The position numbers and the translations under genes are program-made. 64,000 nt of DNA, taken from assembly GCF_040546585.1 (NCBI RefSeq), contig NZ_JBEPOC010000001.1:1240001-1304000 (forward strand), given 5' to 3'. Positions 7,644 through 16,724 of the stretch are shown here, piece after piece (within the stretch, counting starts at the first letter, position 1; the number at the start of each line of letters is the position of its first letter). The DNA is from Marmoricola sp. OAE513 (GTDB taxonomy: Bacteria; Actinomycetota; Actinomycetes; Propionibacteriales; Nocardioidaceae). The notes below the pieces were generated by a model that was not told the origin of the DNA, did no database searches, and worked only from the letters and a program-made list of their open reading frames with translations.

Positions 7644-9134
7644 ATGTCCACGACCCAGACCGAACCCGATTCCGAGACGGGGGTCGACCCCCGCCGATGG
7701 TTGGCACTGGTCGTCATCGCCGTCGCCCAGCTGATGGTCGTTCTCGACGCCAGCATCGTCAACATCGCCCTGCCGTCGGCCCAGGAGGCACTGGGGATCA
7801 CCGACGCCAACCGCCAGTGGGTGATCACGGCGTACGCCCTCGCCTTCGGCGGGCTCCTCCTGCTGGGCGGTCGGATCGCCGACTTCATCGGCCGGAAGCG
7901 GGCCTTCGTCATCGGCCTCGTCGGTTTCGGGGTCGCGTCCGCCGTCGGCGGCCTCGCCCAGAACCAGGGCGAGCTCTTCGGCGCCCGCGGGCTCCAGGGC
8001 GCGTTCGCCGCCCTGATGGCGCCGGCAGCGCTGTCGCTCATCACCGTCACCTTCAGCGAGCCGAAGGAGCGCGCCAAGGCGTTCGGCGTCTACGGCGGCA
8101 TCTCCGGAGGTGGCGCTGCGCTCGGGCTGATCCTCGGCGGCGTCCTGACCGAGTACGCGTCGTGGCGCTGGACCCTGCTGGTGAACACGCCGATCGCGAT
8201 CGCCACCGCCGCTGCGGCGGTCGTCCTGGTGCGCGAGAGCCGGGCCGAGGGCAAGCCGAGGTACGACATCCCCGGCGTGGTCACCAGCACCCTGGGCCTG
8301 GGTGCCCTCGTCTACGGCTTCACCAAGGCCAACGAGAGCGGTTGGTCCGCTGCCAGCACCATCTCGCTGCTCGCCGCTGCCGTGGTGCTGCTGGCCGCCT
8401 TCGTGGTGATCGAGCGGAAGACCGCCGAGCCGCTGCTGCCGCCGCGCGTCTTCACCGAGCGGAACCGGGCCGGCGCTTTCCTGGTCTCGTTGCTGCTCGG
8501 CCTGGCGCTGTTCGGGATGTTCCTGTTCCTCGTCTACTACATGCAGGGCACGCTGCACTACTCGGCGGTGAAGTCGGGACTGGCGTTCCTGCCGTTCAGC
8601 GTCGGCGTCATCGTCGGTGCCGGGATCGCCAGCACGGTGCTCCCCCGCTTCGGGCCCCGACCGCTCATGGTCGGCGGTACGGCAATGGCCGCGGTCGGCA
8701 TGCTCCTGTTCACCCAGATCACGGTCGACGGGGCCTACCTCTCCACCGTGCTGCCGGCACAGATCGTGATGAGCGTCGGCATGGGCCTGGCGTTCGTCGC
8801 CCTGTCCAGCACCGCCCTGGTCGGGGTCGAGGAGCACGACGCGGGCGTGGCCAGCGCCCTGGTCAACACCACCCAGCAGGTGGGTGGCTCCCTCGGTACG
8901 GCGCTGCTCAACACCATCGCCGCCACGGCGACGGCGTCCTACCTCTCGGCCCAGGCCGGGAAGGCCGCCGAGGGCCTGGTCCACGGCTACACCGTCGCCT
9001 TCAACTGGGGCCTCGGCGCCCTGGTGCTCGCCTCGGTGCTCTCCGCGGTCCTCGTGACCAAGCAGCGTCCCGCGCCCGAGGTCGAGGGTGAGGAGACGGC
9101 GTTCGAGCACGCCGAGGAGCTCGCGCTCATCTGA
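7644..9134 (+). CDS. MFS transporter, DHA2 (14-TMS drug efflux) family
   Basis: A 496-residue integral membrane protein with the DHA2 signature. Helix 1 is LALVVIAVAQLMVVLDASIVNIALPSAQ with motif D1 (LDASIVNIALP). Motif A is GGRIADFIGRKRAF and motif C is ISGGGAALGLILGGVLTEYASWRW. Fourteen hydrophobic spans are expected and the length fits. It probably exports drugs or toxic organics by proton antiport. A GAGGA ribosome site precedes the ATG. It is divergent from the marR gene, the likely repressor. A strong terminator follows. Confidence 0.9.
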   Translation: MSTTQTEPDSETGVDPRRWLALVVIAVAQLMVVLDASIVNIALPSAQEALGITDANRQWVITAYALAFGGLLLLGGRIADFIGRKRAFVIGLVGFGVASAVGGLAQNQGELFGARGLQGAFAALMAPAALSLITVTFSEPKERAKAFGVYGGISGGGAALGLILGGVLTEYASWRWTLLVNTPIAIATAAAAVVLVRESRAEGKPRYDIPGVVTSTLGLGALVYGFTKANESGWSAASTISLLAAAVVLLAAFVVIERKTAEPLLPPRVFTERNRAGAFLVSLLLGLALFGMFLFLVYYMQGTLHYSAVKSGLAFLPFSVGVIVGAGIASTVLPRFGPRPLMVGGTAMAAVGMLLFTQITVDGAYLSTVLPAQIVMSVGMGLAFVALSSTALVGVEEHDAGVASALVNTTQQVGGSLGTALLNTIAATATASYLSAQAGKAAEGLVHGYTVAFNWGLGALVLASVLSAVLVTKQRPAPEVEGEETAFEHAEELALI

Positions 9135-9148
9135 CGGAGCACAGCGCA

Positions 9149-9184
9149 AAGGTCCCCGGTCGCAGCGATGCGGCCGGGGACCTT
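9149..9184. terminator. Bidirectional terminator between convergent genes
   Basis: A perfect 11-bp stem AAGGTCCCCGG / CCGGGGACCTT with a 14-base loop. It lies 15 bases after the MFS stop and 7 bases beyond the stop of the convergent luciferase-like gene. The T-rich end is short on both sides. Confidence 0.75.
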
Positions 9185-9191
9185 CTGCGAT

Positions 9192-10223
9192 CTAGCGCCA
9201 GCCCAGCGGCGGCGCCACGTGCGTCAGCAGGCTCTCCAGCACGTGCGCGTTGTAGTCGACGCCGAGCTGGTTGGGCACGGTGAGCAGCAGCGTGTCCGCG
9301 GCGGCGATCGCCTCGTCCTCGGCGAGCTCCTTGGCCAGCACGTCAGGCTCGGCGGCGTAGCTGCGCCCGAAGATCGCCTGGAAGTCGTCGATCCGGCCGA
9401 TCTGGTCGCTCGACCCGGAGTCGCTGCCGAAGTAGGCACGGTCGCGGTCGTCGACCAGCGGGAAGATGCTCCGGCTGACCGACACCCGGGGCTCGCGGTC
9501 GTGGCCGGCCTCGGCCCACGCCGTGCGAAACGTCTCGATCTGCTTGCGCTGCTGGACGTGGAAGGGCTCACCGCTCTCGTCGAGCTTGAGCGTCGAGCTC
9601 ATCAGGTTCATCCCGTGCTCCGCGGTCCACCGTGCGGTCGCGTCGGAGGCCGCGCCCCACCAGATCCGCTCGCGCAGACCTTCGGAGTACGGCTCCAGGC
9701 GGAGCAGGCCCGGCGGGTTGGCGAACATCGGCCGCGGGTTCGGCTGGGCGAACCCTTCGCCCTCGAGCATCTGCAGGAACACGTCGGTGTGGGTGCGCGC
9801 CATCTCGGCCCCGGCCGGGTCGTCCTCGGCCGGCGCGTACCCGAAGTAGCGGAAGCCGTCGATCACCTGCTCCGGTGACCCGCGGCTGATCCCGAGCTGG
9901 AGCCGGCCACCGGAGATCAGGTCGGCAGCGCCTGCGTCCTCGGCCATGTAGAGCGGGTTCTCGTAGCGCATGTCGATCACGCCGGTGCCGATCTCGATCC
10001 GGCTGGTGCGCGCCCCGACCGCCGCGAGCAGGGGAAACGGCGAGGCCAGCTGTCGGGCGAAGTGGTGCACCCGGAAGTAGGCCCCGTCCGCGCCGAGCTC
10101 CTCGGCCGCGACGGCGAGGTCGATGGACTGGAGCAGCACGTCAGAGGCGGACCGCGCACCGGAGTGCGGCGAGTCGTTCCAGTGGCCGAACGAGAGGAAA
10201 CCGATCTTCTTCACACCCACCAC
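9192..10223 (-). CDS. LLM-class flavin-dependent oxidoreductase (alkanal monooxygenase-like)
   Basis: A 343-residue luciferase-family protein. It has KKIGFLSFGHWNDSP at the N-terminus, the AAEELGADGAYFRVHHFARQLASPFPLL pattern near residues 38-66, and GTGVIDMRYENPLYMAEDAGAADLISGGRLQLGISRGSPEQ. This is the bacterial luciferase alpha-like subgroup, which usually uses reduced FMN. The start is a GTG behind GGAAGGGA. It is divergent from the SRPBCC gene with 41 bases between, and separate from the other luciferase-like gene at 3986. Substrate unknown. Confidence 0.86.
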   Translation of the reverse strand: MVGVKKIGFLSFGHWNDSPHSGARSASDVLLQSIDLAVAAEELGADGAYFRVHHFARQLASPFPLLAAVGARTSRIEIGTGVIDMRYENPLYMAEDAGAADLISGGRLQLGISRGSPEQVIDGFRYFGYAPAEDDPAGAEMARTHTDVFLQMLEGEGFAQPNPRPMFANPPGLLRLEPYSEGLRERIWWGAASDATARWTAEHGMNLMSSTLKLDESGEPFHVQQRKQIETFRTAWAEAGHDREPRVSVSRSIFPLVDDRDRAYFGSDSGSSDQIGRIDDFQAIFGRSYAAEPDVLAKELAEDEAIAAADTLLLTVPNQLGVDYNAHVLESLLTHVAPPLGWR

Positions 10224-10264
10224 AACATCCCTTCCTGCGTGGCATTCCCAGTACCCTCGCCAGC

Positions 10265-10729
10265 GTGAGCAACCCCCGCGCGACCGTCGAGATCAACGCC
10301 CCGCTGGAGACCGTGTGGGCGGTGATGATGGACGTCGACGCGTACGGCGAGTGGAACAGCTTCTGCTTCCGCGCAGACTGCCCGTCCCCGCCGGCGGCCG
10401 GCGACCCGATCAAGCTGCACGTCCGCTGGGCGAACGGGAAGACGCAGTCCTCTCCCGAGCGCATCAGCGAGGTCACACCGCCGTACGACGACCAGGGCAC
10501 CACCCGGGCCACCCTCGCCTACGTCTACGAGGGGCTCCCGGCCAAGCTCGGCCTGGTCAAGGGACGCCGCCTCCAGCAGCTCAGCCAGTCACCCGGCGGA
10601 CCGACCGTCTACGACACCGTCGAGGAGTTCTCCGGTCCGCTGGTCGCGCTGGCCGGACCCGGCCGGGTGGAGGAGGGCTTCACCCGGCACGCGAACGATC
10701 TCAAGAGGCGCGCCGAGTCTCAGGCCTGA
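10265..10729 (+). CDS. SRPBCC-family (polyketide cyclase/dehydrase-like) protein
   Basis: A 154-residue protein that opens with [30 protein letters not shown], the first strand and helix of the START/SRPBCC ligand-binding fold, and ends with the long C-terminal helix. Such proteins bind hydrophobic ligands in a helix-grip pocket; the role is otherwise open. The start is a GTG. The end overlaps the convergent cysA gene by 10 bases. Confidence 0.78.
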   Translation: MSNPRATVEINAPLETVWAVMMDVDAYGEWNSFCFRADCPSPPAAGDPIKLHVRWANGKTQSSPERISEVTPPYDDQGTTRATLAYVYEGLPAKLGLVKGRRLQQLSQSPGGPTVYDTVEEFSGPLVALAGPGRVEEGFTRHANDLKRRAESQA

Positions 10730-11694
10730 GGGGCAGGCACCGTCGCGGCGGCGTGCGTCGGCGTGAGCCACACGTCGATGCCGTCGGTCAGACCCAACGA
10801 GCGCTGGTGCGCCCGGGTCACCGTCACGGTGATCTCCTCGTGGTCCGCATCGAGCAGCTCGACGGTGAGCCGCACCTCGAAGCCGACCCGCAGCTGGCGC
10901 ACGATCCGCGCCGGCATGCCGCCCTCGATCGGGTGGGTGAACACCTCGATGTCGTGCGGCCGGAACAGCTTGCCGCCCAGCACGGTGGTCGGCCCGAGGA
11001 AGCTCATCACGAAGTCGTTGGCCGGCTCGTCGTACAGCGCGTCGGGGCTGCCGACCTGCTCGACCCGGCCCTCGTTGATCACCACGATCTCGTCGGCGAC
11101 CTCGAGGGCCTCCTCCTGGTCGTGGGTCACGAAGACAGTCGTCACCGGGACCTCGTCGTGCAGCCGGCGAAGCCACTCGCGCAGCTCCTTGCGGACCTTC
11201 GCGTCGAGCGCGCCGAACGGCTCGTCGAGCAGCAGCACGCTCGGTTCGACCGCCAGGGCCCGTGCCAGCGCCATCCGCTGGCGCTGACCGCCGGAGAGCT
11301 GCGAGGGCAGCCGGTGCGCGAACTGCGAGAGGTGCACGAGCTCGAGCAGCTCGTCGACGCGCGCCTTGATCTCGTCCTTGGGACGCTTGCGGATCTCCAG
11401 CCCGAACGCGACGTTGCGCGCCACCGAGAGGTGCTTGAAGGCCGCGTAGTGCTGGAACACGAAGCCGACGTTGCGCTTCTGCACCGGCAGGTCGGTGGCG
11501 TTGACGCCCTCGATCTCCACCGACCCGGAGTCGGCGTCGTCGAGCCCGGCGATGATCCGGAGGAGTGTCGTCTTGCCGCCACCGCTGGGACCGAGCAGAG
11601 CGGTGAGCTGGCCGGTGGGCAGCGAGACCGAGACGTCGTCGAGCGCCACGAACTTGCCGAAGGTCTTGTTGATGTTGCGAACCTCGATGCTCAT
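10720..11694 (-). CDS. cysA: Sulfate/thiosulfate ABC transporter ATPase
   Basis: A 324-residue ABC ATPase. Walker A is [12 protein letters not shown] (residues about 35-46), the signature is [15 protein letters not shown], Walker B is [12 protein letters not shown] and the switch His is in FVTHDQ. A C-terminal TOBE-like regulatory domain begins near residue 240. The CysA assignment rests on context: it is the last gene of sbp-cysT-cysW-cysA, and its start overlaps the cysW stop by 4 bases (ATGA). It powers uptake of sulfate or thiosulfate from the cytoplasmic face. Confidence 0.93.
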   Translation of the reverse strand: MSIEVRNINKTFGKFVALDDVSVSLPTGQLTALLGPSGGGKTTLLRIIAGLDDADSGSVEIEGVNATDLPVQKRNVGFVFQHYAAFKHLSVARNVAFGLEIRKRPKDEIKARVDELLELVHLSQFAHRLPSQLSGGQRQRMALARALAVEPSVLLLDEPFGALDAKVRKELREWLRRLHDEVPVTTVFVTHDQEEALEVADEIVVINEGRVEQVGSPDALYDEPANDFVMSFLGPTTVLGGKLFRPHDIEVFTHPIEGGMPARIVRQLRVGFEVRLTVELLDADHEEITVTVTRAHQRSLGLTDGIDVWLTPTHAAATVPAPQA

Positions 11695-12533
11695 GAGGCT
11701 CCTTCCGAAGAGGTCCGGCGCGCGACCCGCGCGCGCAGGAGGAAGACGATGAGGATGGCCAGCACCGAGACGCTCGCCAGCAGGAACGAGAGGGCGTAGG
11801 CGCCCTGCTGGTTGAAGTTGAGGTAGTTCTCCTCGACGGCCAGCGTGGTGGTGCGGGTCTCGCCGAGGATGTTGCCAGAGACGACCTTGACCGCCCCGAA
11901 CTCACCGAGCGACCGCGCCAGCGTGAGCACCACGCCGTAGATGACCGCCCACTTGATGCTCGGCAGCGTGACCCGCCAGAAGACCTGCCAGCCGTTGGCA
12001 CCCAGGCTGGCCGCCGCCTGCTCCTGGTCGGTGCCGATCTCGTGCAGGACGGGGACGACCTCGCGGATCACCAGAGGCAACGAGACGAACGCCGTGGCCA
12101 TGATGATGCCGGGGGTCGCGAAGATGATCTGGAAACCCCAGCCCTCCACCGTCGGGCCGAACCAGCCGTTGCGGCCGCCGTACACCAGCGTCAGGGCGAG
12201 ACCGACGACGATCGGCGAGATCGCCAGCGGCAGGTCGATCAGCGCGCTGAGCAACCGCTTGCCGGGGAACTCGTAGCGCACCAGCAGGATCGAGACGACC
12301 ACGCCGAACACCGTGTTGATCAGCGTCGCCGCGACGGCAGCCTTGGCACTGAGCTCCAGGGCGAGCACGAGGTCCGGGTCGTCGAAGATCCCGGTCAGCA
12401 CCGAGGTGCCCCCCTCGAAGGTGTGCGTCACGACCAGCACGAGCGGCCAGGCCACGATCAGCGCGAGGTAGCCGATGACCAGGAGGCGCAGCAGGTAGGT
12501 GAACGGCGTCTTGCGCCGACGACGGCTAGCCAC
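11691..12533 (-). CDS. cysW: Sulfate ABC transporter permease CysW
   Basis: A 280-residue membrane permease with about six spans. It carries the ABC permease EAA-like loop ([36 protein letters not shown]) and typical CysW phrases ([18 protein letters not shown]). The start is a GTG, overlapping the cysT stop by 8 bases, which suggests coupled translation. With CysT it forms the transmembrane channel for sulfate/thiosulfate import. Confidence 0.92.
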   Translation of the reverse strand: MASRRRRKTPFTYLLRLLVIGYLALIVAWPLVLVVTHTFEGGTSVLTGIFDDPDLVLALELSAKAAVAATLINTVFGVVVSILLVRYEFPGKRLLSALIDLPLAISPIVVGLALTLVYGGRNGWFGPTVEGWGFQIIFATPGIIMATAFVSLPLVIREVVPVLHEIGTDQEQAAASLGANGWQVFWRVTLPSIKWAVIYGVVLTLARSLGEFGAVKVVSGNILGETRTTTLAVEENYLNFNQQGAYALSFLLASVSVLAILIVFLLRARVARRTSSEGAS

Positions 12534-13383
12534 GACGCGCCACCCGTCGCTGGACGAGGTCCAGGGCCAGGATCACCAGCAGCGAGATGATCAGCAGCAG
12601 CGTGGCGATCGAGGCCGCCCCCGCGTTGTTGTCGTGCTCGATGGCGCTGAGGATCCGTACCGAGGTGACCTCGGAGACGAACGGCAGGTTGCCCGAGAGC
12701 AGCACCAACGAGCCGTACTCGCCGACCGCGCGGGCGAAGGAGAGCGCCGCACCCGCGGCGATCGCCGGTGCCAGGCTCGGCAGGATGATGCGCCGGAAGA
12801 TGACGAACCGGCTCGCCCCCAGGGACGCGGCCGCCTCCTCGACGTCCTCGTCGAGCTCCTCGAGCACCGGCTGCACGGTCCGGACGATGAAGGGCAGCGT
12901 CACGAACAGGAACGCCAGCGTCACCGAGTTCGACGTCTTCGCCAGGTGCAGTCCCAGCGGACTGTCCGGCCCGTAGAGCGAGAGCAGCACCAGGCCGGCG
13001 ACGATCGTCGGGAGCGCGAACGGGATGTCGATCACCAGCTCCAGCAGGCCCTTGCCCCAGAACCGGTCCCGGACCAGCACCCAGGCGATCGCGGTGCCGA
13101 CGAAGATGTTGACGACGGTGACGATCGCGGCGCTGCGCAGCGTCAACTTGATCGCCGCCGCTGTCTGCTCGTTGGTGATAGTGCGCCAGAACTCGTCCCA
13201 GCCACCGGCCACCGAGGTGGCGATGACCGCGGAGAGCGGGATGAGCACCAGCAGGCTGAACCAGAGCATCGAGACGCCCAGGCCGATCCCGCTGGTGCTG
13301 GTCAGGTTGTGGTTGAGGAGGGTCGGCCGGGCCCGGAGCCTCTCGACTCCGGCCGGCCGACCCACCTTCTCAGTAGTACTCAT
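12526..13383 (-). CDS. cysT: Sulfate ABC transporter permease CysT
   Basis: A 285-residue permease. The EAA loop is ELDEDVEEAAASLGASRFVIFRRIILPSLAPAI, and the family phrase SFARAVGEYGSLVLLSGNLP follows. About six membrane spans are visible. The ATG at 13383 lies 30 bases after the sbp stop. It partners with CysW in the inner channel, fed by the lipoprotein encoded just upstream. Confidence 0.92.
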   Translation of the reverse strand: MSTTEKVGRPAGVERLRARPTLLNHNLTSTSGIGLGVSMLWFSLLVLIPLSAVIATSVAGGWDEFWRTITNEQTAAAIKLTLRSAAIVTVVNIFVGTAIAWVLVRDRFWGKGLLELVIDIPFALPTIVAGLVLLSLYGPDSPLGLHLAKTSNSVTLAFLFVTLPFIVRTVQPVLEELDEDVEEAAASLGASRFVIFRRIILPSLAPAIAAGAALSFARAVGEYGSLVLLSGNLPFVSEVTSVRILSAIEHDNNAGAASIATLLLIISLLVILALDLVQRRVARRG

Positions 13384-13413
13384 CTGGGTTGGTCAGGCCC
13401 TTTGCGTGAGGTG

Positions 13414-14523
13414 TTACTCGGAGGCTTTGCCGGAAGCGGCGATGGCCTTGGTGACGATGCCCTCGGGGTTGCCGTCCTTGCCGTCCCCGAAGAGCTTGTC
13501 CTTCACCGCTGCCCAGTCCCCGCCGCCGAAGTCCTTGTCCAGGGTCAGCAGGTGCTTGATCGTGGGGAACGGGTCGGAGGAGTCCGGCGCGCCCTTGATG
13601 TCGGAGGCCTTGAGGCCGACGGCCGCGAGGTCGGCGACGCCCGGGTTGGCGGTGTTGAGCGGACGGAAGCCCTTCAGCGCGAACTGCTTCTGACCCTCCT
13701 TGCTCAGCACGAAGTCGAGCCAGCTCTTGGCGACCGGGGTCGACTTCTTCAGGATGGCGCCGGCGTTCTCGATCAGCATCGTGGTGTCCGGGATGACGTA
13801 CTCGAAGCCCTGGCCGTTCTGCGCGGCCAGGATGGCCTCGTTCTCGTACGCGAGGATGACGTCGCCGGTGCCGCCGAGGAAGGCGGTGGTGGCGTCGCGA
13901 CCGCTGTTCTCCAGCGCGACCACGTTCTTGAACAGCTTGTTCAGGTAGTCGGTGGCCTCGGCCTCGGTACCGCCGTTCTGCGTGATGTTGCCCCAGGCGG
14001 CCAGCGCGTTCCACCGGGCAGCGCCCGAGGAGGCCGGGTTGGCGGTGACGATCTTGACGCCGGGCTTGATCAGGTCGTCCCAGCCCTTGATGTTCTTCGG
14101 GTTGCCCTTCCGGACACCGAGGACGACGACCGAGGTGGAGACGATGCCCTTGTTCGGGCCCTTGTTCCAGTCGGCGTCGACGAGGCCGGCCTTCACCAGG
14201 CGGTCCACGTCGGTGGCGACGGAGAGGTGCACGTAGTCGGCCTTCAGCCCGGCCTCGACGGCGCGGGACTGGTCACCCGAGGCGCCGTACGACGTCTTGA
14301 ACCGGACGCCCTTGCCCTCGGAGGTCTTGTTGAACTCGGCCTGGATGGCCTTGTTCGCTGCCTCGGGGACGGCGAAGCCCACGATCGAGATGGTCTCGTC
14401 CGAGCCGGAACCGGAGCCGGAACCACAAGCAGTCAGCGCGAGGGCGGAGGCGGCTGCGACGGCACCTGCGGCGATCCACCTCCGGCGGCGGAACCTGGAC
14501 GGGGGCGACTGCGTCGTGGTCAT
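13414..14523 (-). CDS. sbp: Sulfate-binding lipoprotein of the CysTWA transporter
   Basis: A 369-residue exported solute-binding protein. The twin-Arg-like start MTTTQSPPSRFRRRRWIAAG is followed by a hydrophobic stretch and lipobox LTAC with Cys33, so it is probably lipid-anchored outside the membrane. The mature part has the Sbp/CysP pattern (ISIVGFAVPEAANKAIQAEF, SYGASGDQSRAVEAGLKADYV, ANPASSGAARWNALAAWG). The ATG at 14523 has a strong CCAAGGAG ribosome site; an in-frame GTG/TTG extension to 14571 is ignored. First gene of the sulfate transporter operon. Confidence 0.93.
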   Translation of the reverse strand: MTTTQSPPSRFRRRRWIAAGAVAAASALALTACGSGSGSGSDETISIVGFAVPEAANKAIQAEFNKTSEGKGVRFKTSYGASGDQSRAVEAGLKADYVHLSVATDVDRLVKAGLVDADWNKGPNKGIVSTSVVVLGVRKGNPKNIKGWDDLIKPGVKIVTANPASSGAARWNALAAWGNITQNGGTEAEATDYLNKLFKNVVALENSGRDATTAFLGGTGDVILAYENEAILAAQNGQGFEYVIPDTTMLIENAGAILKKSTPVAKSWLDFVLSKEGQKQFALKGFRPLNTANPGVADLAAVGLKASDIKGAPDSSDPFPTIKHLLTLDKDFGGGDWAAVKDKLFGDGKDGNPEGIVTKAIAASGKASE

Positions 14524-14777
14524 GCATACTCCTTGGTCAAGAGAGATTGGCGTTTGAAGATTGTTAACCAACTTAGTGCACTTCGCTCAATCAATCCCAG
14601 ATCGTGGGACCGCGGTCTCAGTCCGTGACTCGCATCACTCCGCCACCAGGTGCTGAGATCGGCTTTCTCCTGCCGACGGGCGGACTATCGTGGACGTTGG
14701 AGAAAGTCCGCCTAGAACACGTTCTATTTTGAGCGTAGGATGGGCTGAATTACCGACAGAAGAGAAGGCGTTCCCTC
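14524..14777. promoter_or_regulatory. Divergent sbp / korA intergenic region
   Basis: These 254 bases hold no gene. The half near sbp is relatively AT-rich and probably holds its promoter. Near korA there are two structures: a 7-bp inverted repeat GCGGACT/AGTCCGC (14680-14686 and 14705-14711), and immediately after it the KstR-like palindrome at 14713-14726. No riboswitch was recognised. Confidence 0.5.
14713..14726. promoter_or_regulatory. KstR-like operator upstream of korAB
   Basis: TAGAACACGTTCTA is a perfect match to TnnAACnnGTTnnA, with 6-bp arms TAGAAC/GTTCTA. It lies 51 bases before the korA start. It is the same motif as at 1751-1764, seen on the other strand, which makes chance less likely. 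Confidence 0.65.
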
Positions 14778-16724
14778 GTGGCCAAGCAGGTCCAGCAGCT
14801 CGACCGGGTGATCATTCGCTTCGCCGGAGACTCCGGTGACGGCATGCAACTCACCGGTGACCGGTTCACCCAGGAGTCCGCGGCGTTCGGCAACGACCTC
14901 GCGACCTTCCCGAACTTCCCCGCCGAGATCCGCGCACCTCAGGGCACCCTGCCGGGCGTCTCGTCGTTCCAGGTGCACTTCGCCGACCACGACATCCTCA
15001 CCGCGGGTGACGCCCCGGACGTGCTCGTCGCGATGAACCCGGCGGCGCTCAAGGCGAACCTGCACGACATGAAGCCCGGCACGGCGATCATCGTCGACTC
15101 CCACGACTTCTCGAACCGCAACCTGATCAAGGCCGGTTACGAGGGCAACCCGCTCGAGGAGGAGGGGGCAGGCTCGCTGGCCGAGGACTACAACCTCTCC
15201 GTCCTCGACCTCACCGGCATGACCGTCGAGGCCGTCAAGGACTTCGGGCTGTCCCGCAAGGACGCCGCCCGCGCGAAGAACATGTTCGCCCTCGGCCTGC
15301 TGTCGTGGATGTACGGCCGTCCGACCGAGACCACCATCGACTTCCTCACCGCCCGGTTCGCCAAGGCTCCCGACATCCGTGACGCCAACATCACCGCGTT
15401 CAAGTCCGGCTGGAACTTCGGCGAGACCACCGAGGCGTTCGTCGTCCAGTACGAGATCAAGCCGGCCAAGATGGAGCCCGGCACCTACCGGAACATCAAC
15501 GGCAACCTGGCTCTCGCCTACGGTCTGGTCGCGGCGGGCGTCCAGAGCGGTCTGCCGCTGTTCCTCGGCACCTACCCGATCACCCCGGCGACCGACATCC
15601 TGCACGAGCTGAGCAAGCACAAGCGCTTCGGCATCACCACGTTCCAGGCCGAGGACGAGATCGCCGGCATCGGTGCCGCCCTCGGTGCCTCGTTCGCCGG
15701 AGCGCTCGGTGTCACCACCACCTCCGGGCCTGGTGTGGCGCTCAAGGGCGAGACCATCGGCCTCGCGGTGATGACCGAGCTCCCGCTCGTCATCGTCGAC
15801 ATCCAGCGCGGTGGCCCGTCGACCGGTCTGCCGACCAAGACCGAGCAGGCCGACCTGCTTCAAGCCATGTTCGGCCGCAACGGCGAGTCCCCCGTCCCGA
15901 TCGTCGCGCCGCAGTCGCCCGGTGACTGCTTCAACGCCGCTCTCGAGGCCGCCCGGATCGCGATCACCTACCGCACGCCGGTGATGCTGCTCTCCGACGG
16001 GTACCTGGCCAACGGCTCCGAGCCGTGGTCGATCCCGAGCGTCGAGGACCTCGCCAAGATCGACCCGAACTTCGCCACCGAGACCAACAAGACGGTGACG
16101 GCCAAGGACGGTACCGAGTCCGAGGAGTACTGGCCCTACATCCGTGACGAGGAGACCCTCGCGCGGCCTTGGGCCATTCCCGGCACCCCGGGGCTGGAGC
16201 ACCGGATCGGTGGCCTGGAGAAGGGCGACGGCCACGGCAACATCTCCTACGACCCCGCCAACCACGACTTCATGGTCCGCATCCGTCAGGCCAAGGTCGA
16301 CCGGATCGCCGACTCGCTGCCGCCGCTGGAGATCGACGACCCGTCGGGCAAGGCGAAGGTCCTCGTCCTCGGGTGGGGCTCGACGTACGGTCCGATCGGT
16401 GCAGCCGCGCGCCGGGTCCGCAAGGCCGGCCTGGACGTCGCCCAGGTGCACCTGCGCCACCTGAACCCGTTCCCCAAGGACCTCGGCGAGGTCCTCAAGC
16501 GGTACGACGCCGTGATGATCCCGGAGATGAACCTCGGTCAGCTCTCGCTGCTGATCCGTGCCAAGTACCTCGTCGACGTCGTCGGCTACAACCAGGTCAA
16601 CGGCATGCCGCTCAAGGCAGCCGAGCTCGCCGAAGCCATCACGGACCTGATCACCACCACCACCGGCGAGGTGCGCGCGAGCGACGCCGGTGACAGCGCT
16701 ACAGACAGGGAGACGGTCAAGTGA
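14778..16724 (+). CDS. korA: 2-oxoglutarate:ferredoxin oxidoreductase, alpha (gamma-alpha fusion) subunit
   Basis: A 648-residue 2-oxoacid:acceptor oxidoreductase subunit. Residues 1-200 are the gamma domain (FAGDSGDGMQLTGDRFTQES). The alpha pyrimidine-binding domain has TYPITPATDILHEL and TTTSGPGVALKGETIGLA, then a C-terminal transketolase-like domain (VLGWGSTYGPI). With KorB it converts 2-oxoglutarate plus CoA to succinyl-CoA, reducing ferredoxin; in mycobacteria the homologue supports growth on fatty acids. GTG start. The KstR-like box upstream fits that link. KorB follows with a 4-base overlap. Confidence 0.92.
   Translation: MAKQVQQLDRVIIRFAGDSGDGMQLTGDRFTQESAAFGNDLATFPNFPAEIRAPQGTLPGVSSFQVHFADHDILTAGDAPDVLVAMNPAALKANLHDMKPGTAIIVDSHDFSNRNLIKAGYEGNPLEEEGAGSLAEDYNLSVLDLTGMTVEAVKDFGLSRKDAARAKNMFALGLLSWMYGRPTETTIDFLTARFAKAPDIRDANITAFKSGWNFGETTEAFVVQYEIKPAKMEPGTYRNINGNLALAYGLVAAGVQSGLPLFLGTYPITPATDILHELSKHKRFGITTFQAEDEIAGIGAALGASFAGALGVTTTSGPGVALKGETIGLAVMTELPLVIVDIQRGGPSTGLPTKTEQADLLQAMFGRNGESPVPIVAPQSPGDCFNAALEAARIAITYRTPVMLLSDGYLANGSEPWSIPSVEDLAKIDPNFATETNKTVTAKDGTESEEYWPYIRDEETLARPWAIPGTPGLEHRIGGLEKGDGHGNISYDPANHDFMVRIRQAKVDRIADSLPPLEIDDPSGKAKVLVLGWGSTYGPIGAAARRVRKAGLDVAQVHLRHLNPFPKDLGEVLKRYDAVMIPEMNLGQLSLLIRAKYLVDVVGYNQVNGMPLKAAELAEAITDLITTTTGEVRASDAGDSATDRETVK

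Noticed and set aside
6948-9149. Long minus-strand frame opposite the MFS gene
   Set aside because: It is a high-GC antisense shadow with Gly/Arg/Asp/His-rich sequence and no recognisable domain, lying over a clear transporter gene.
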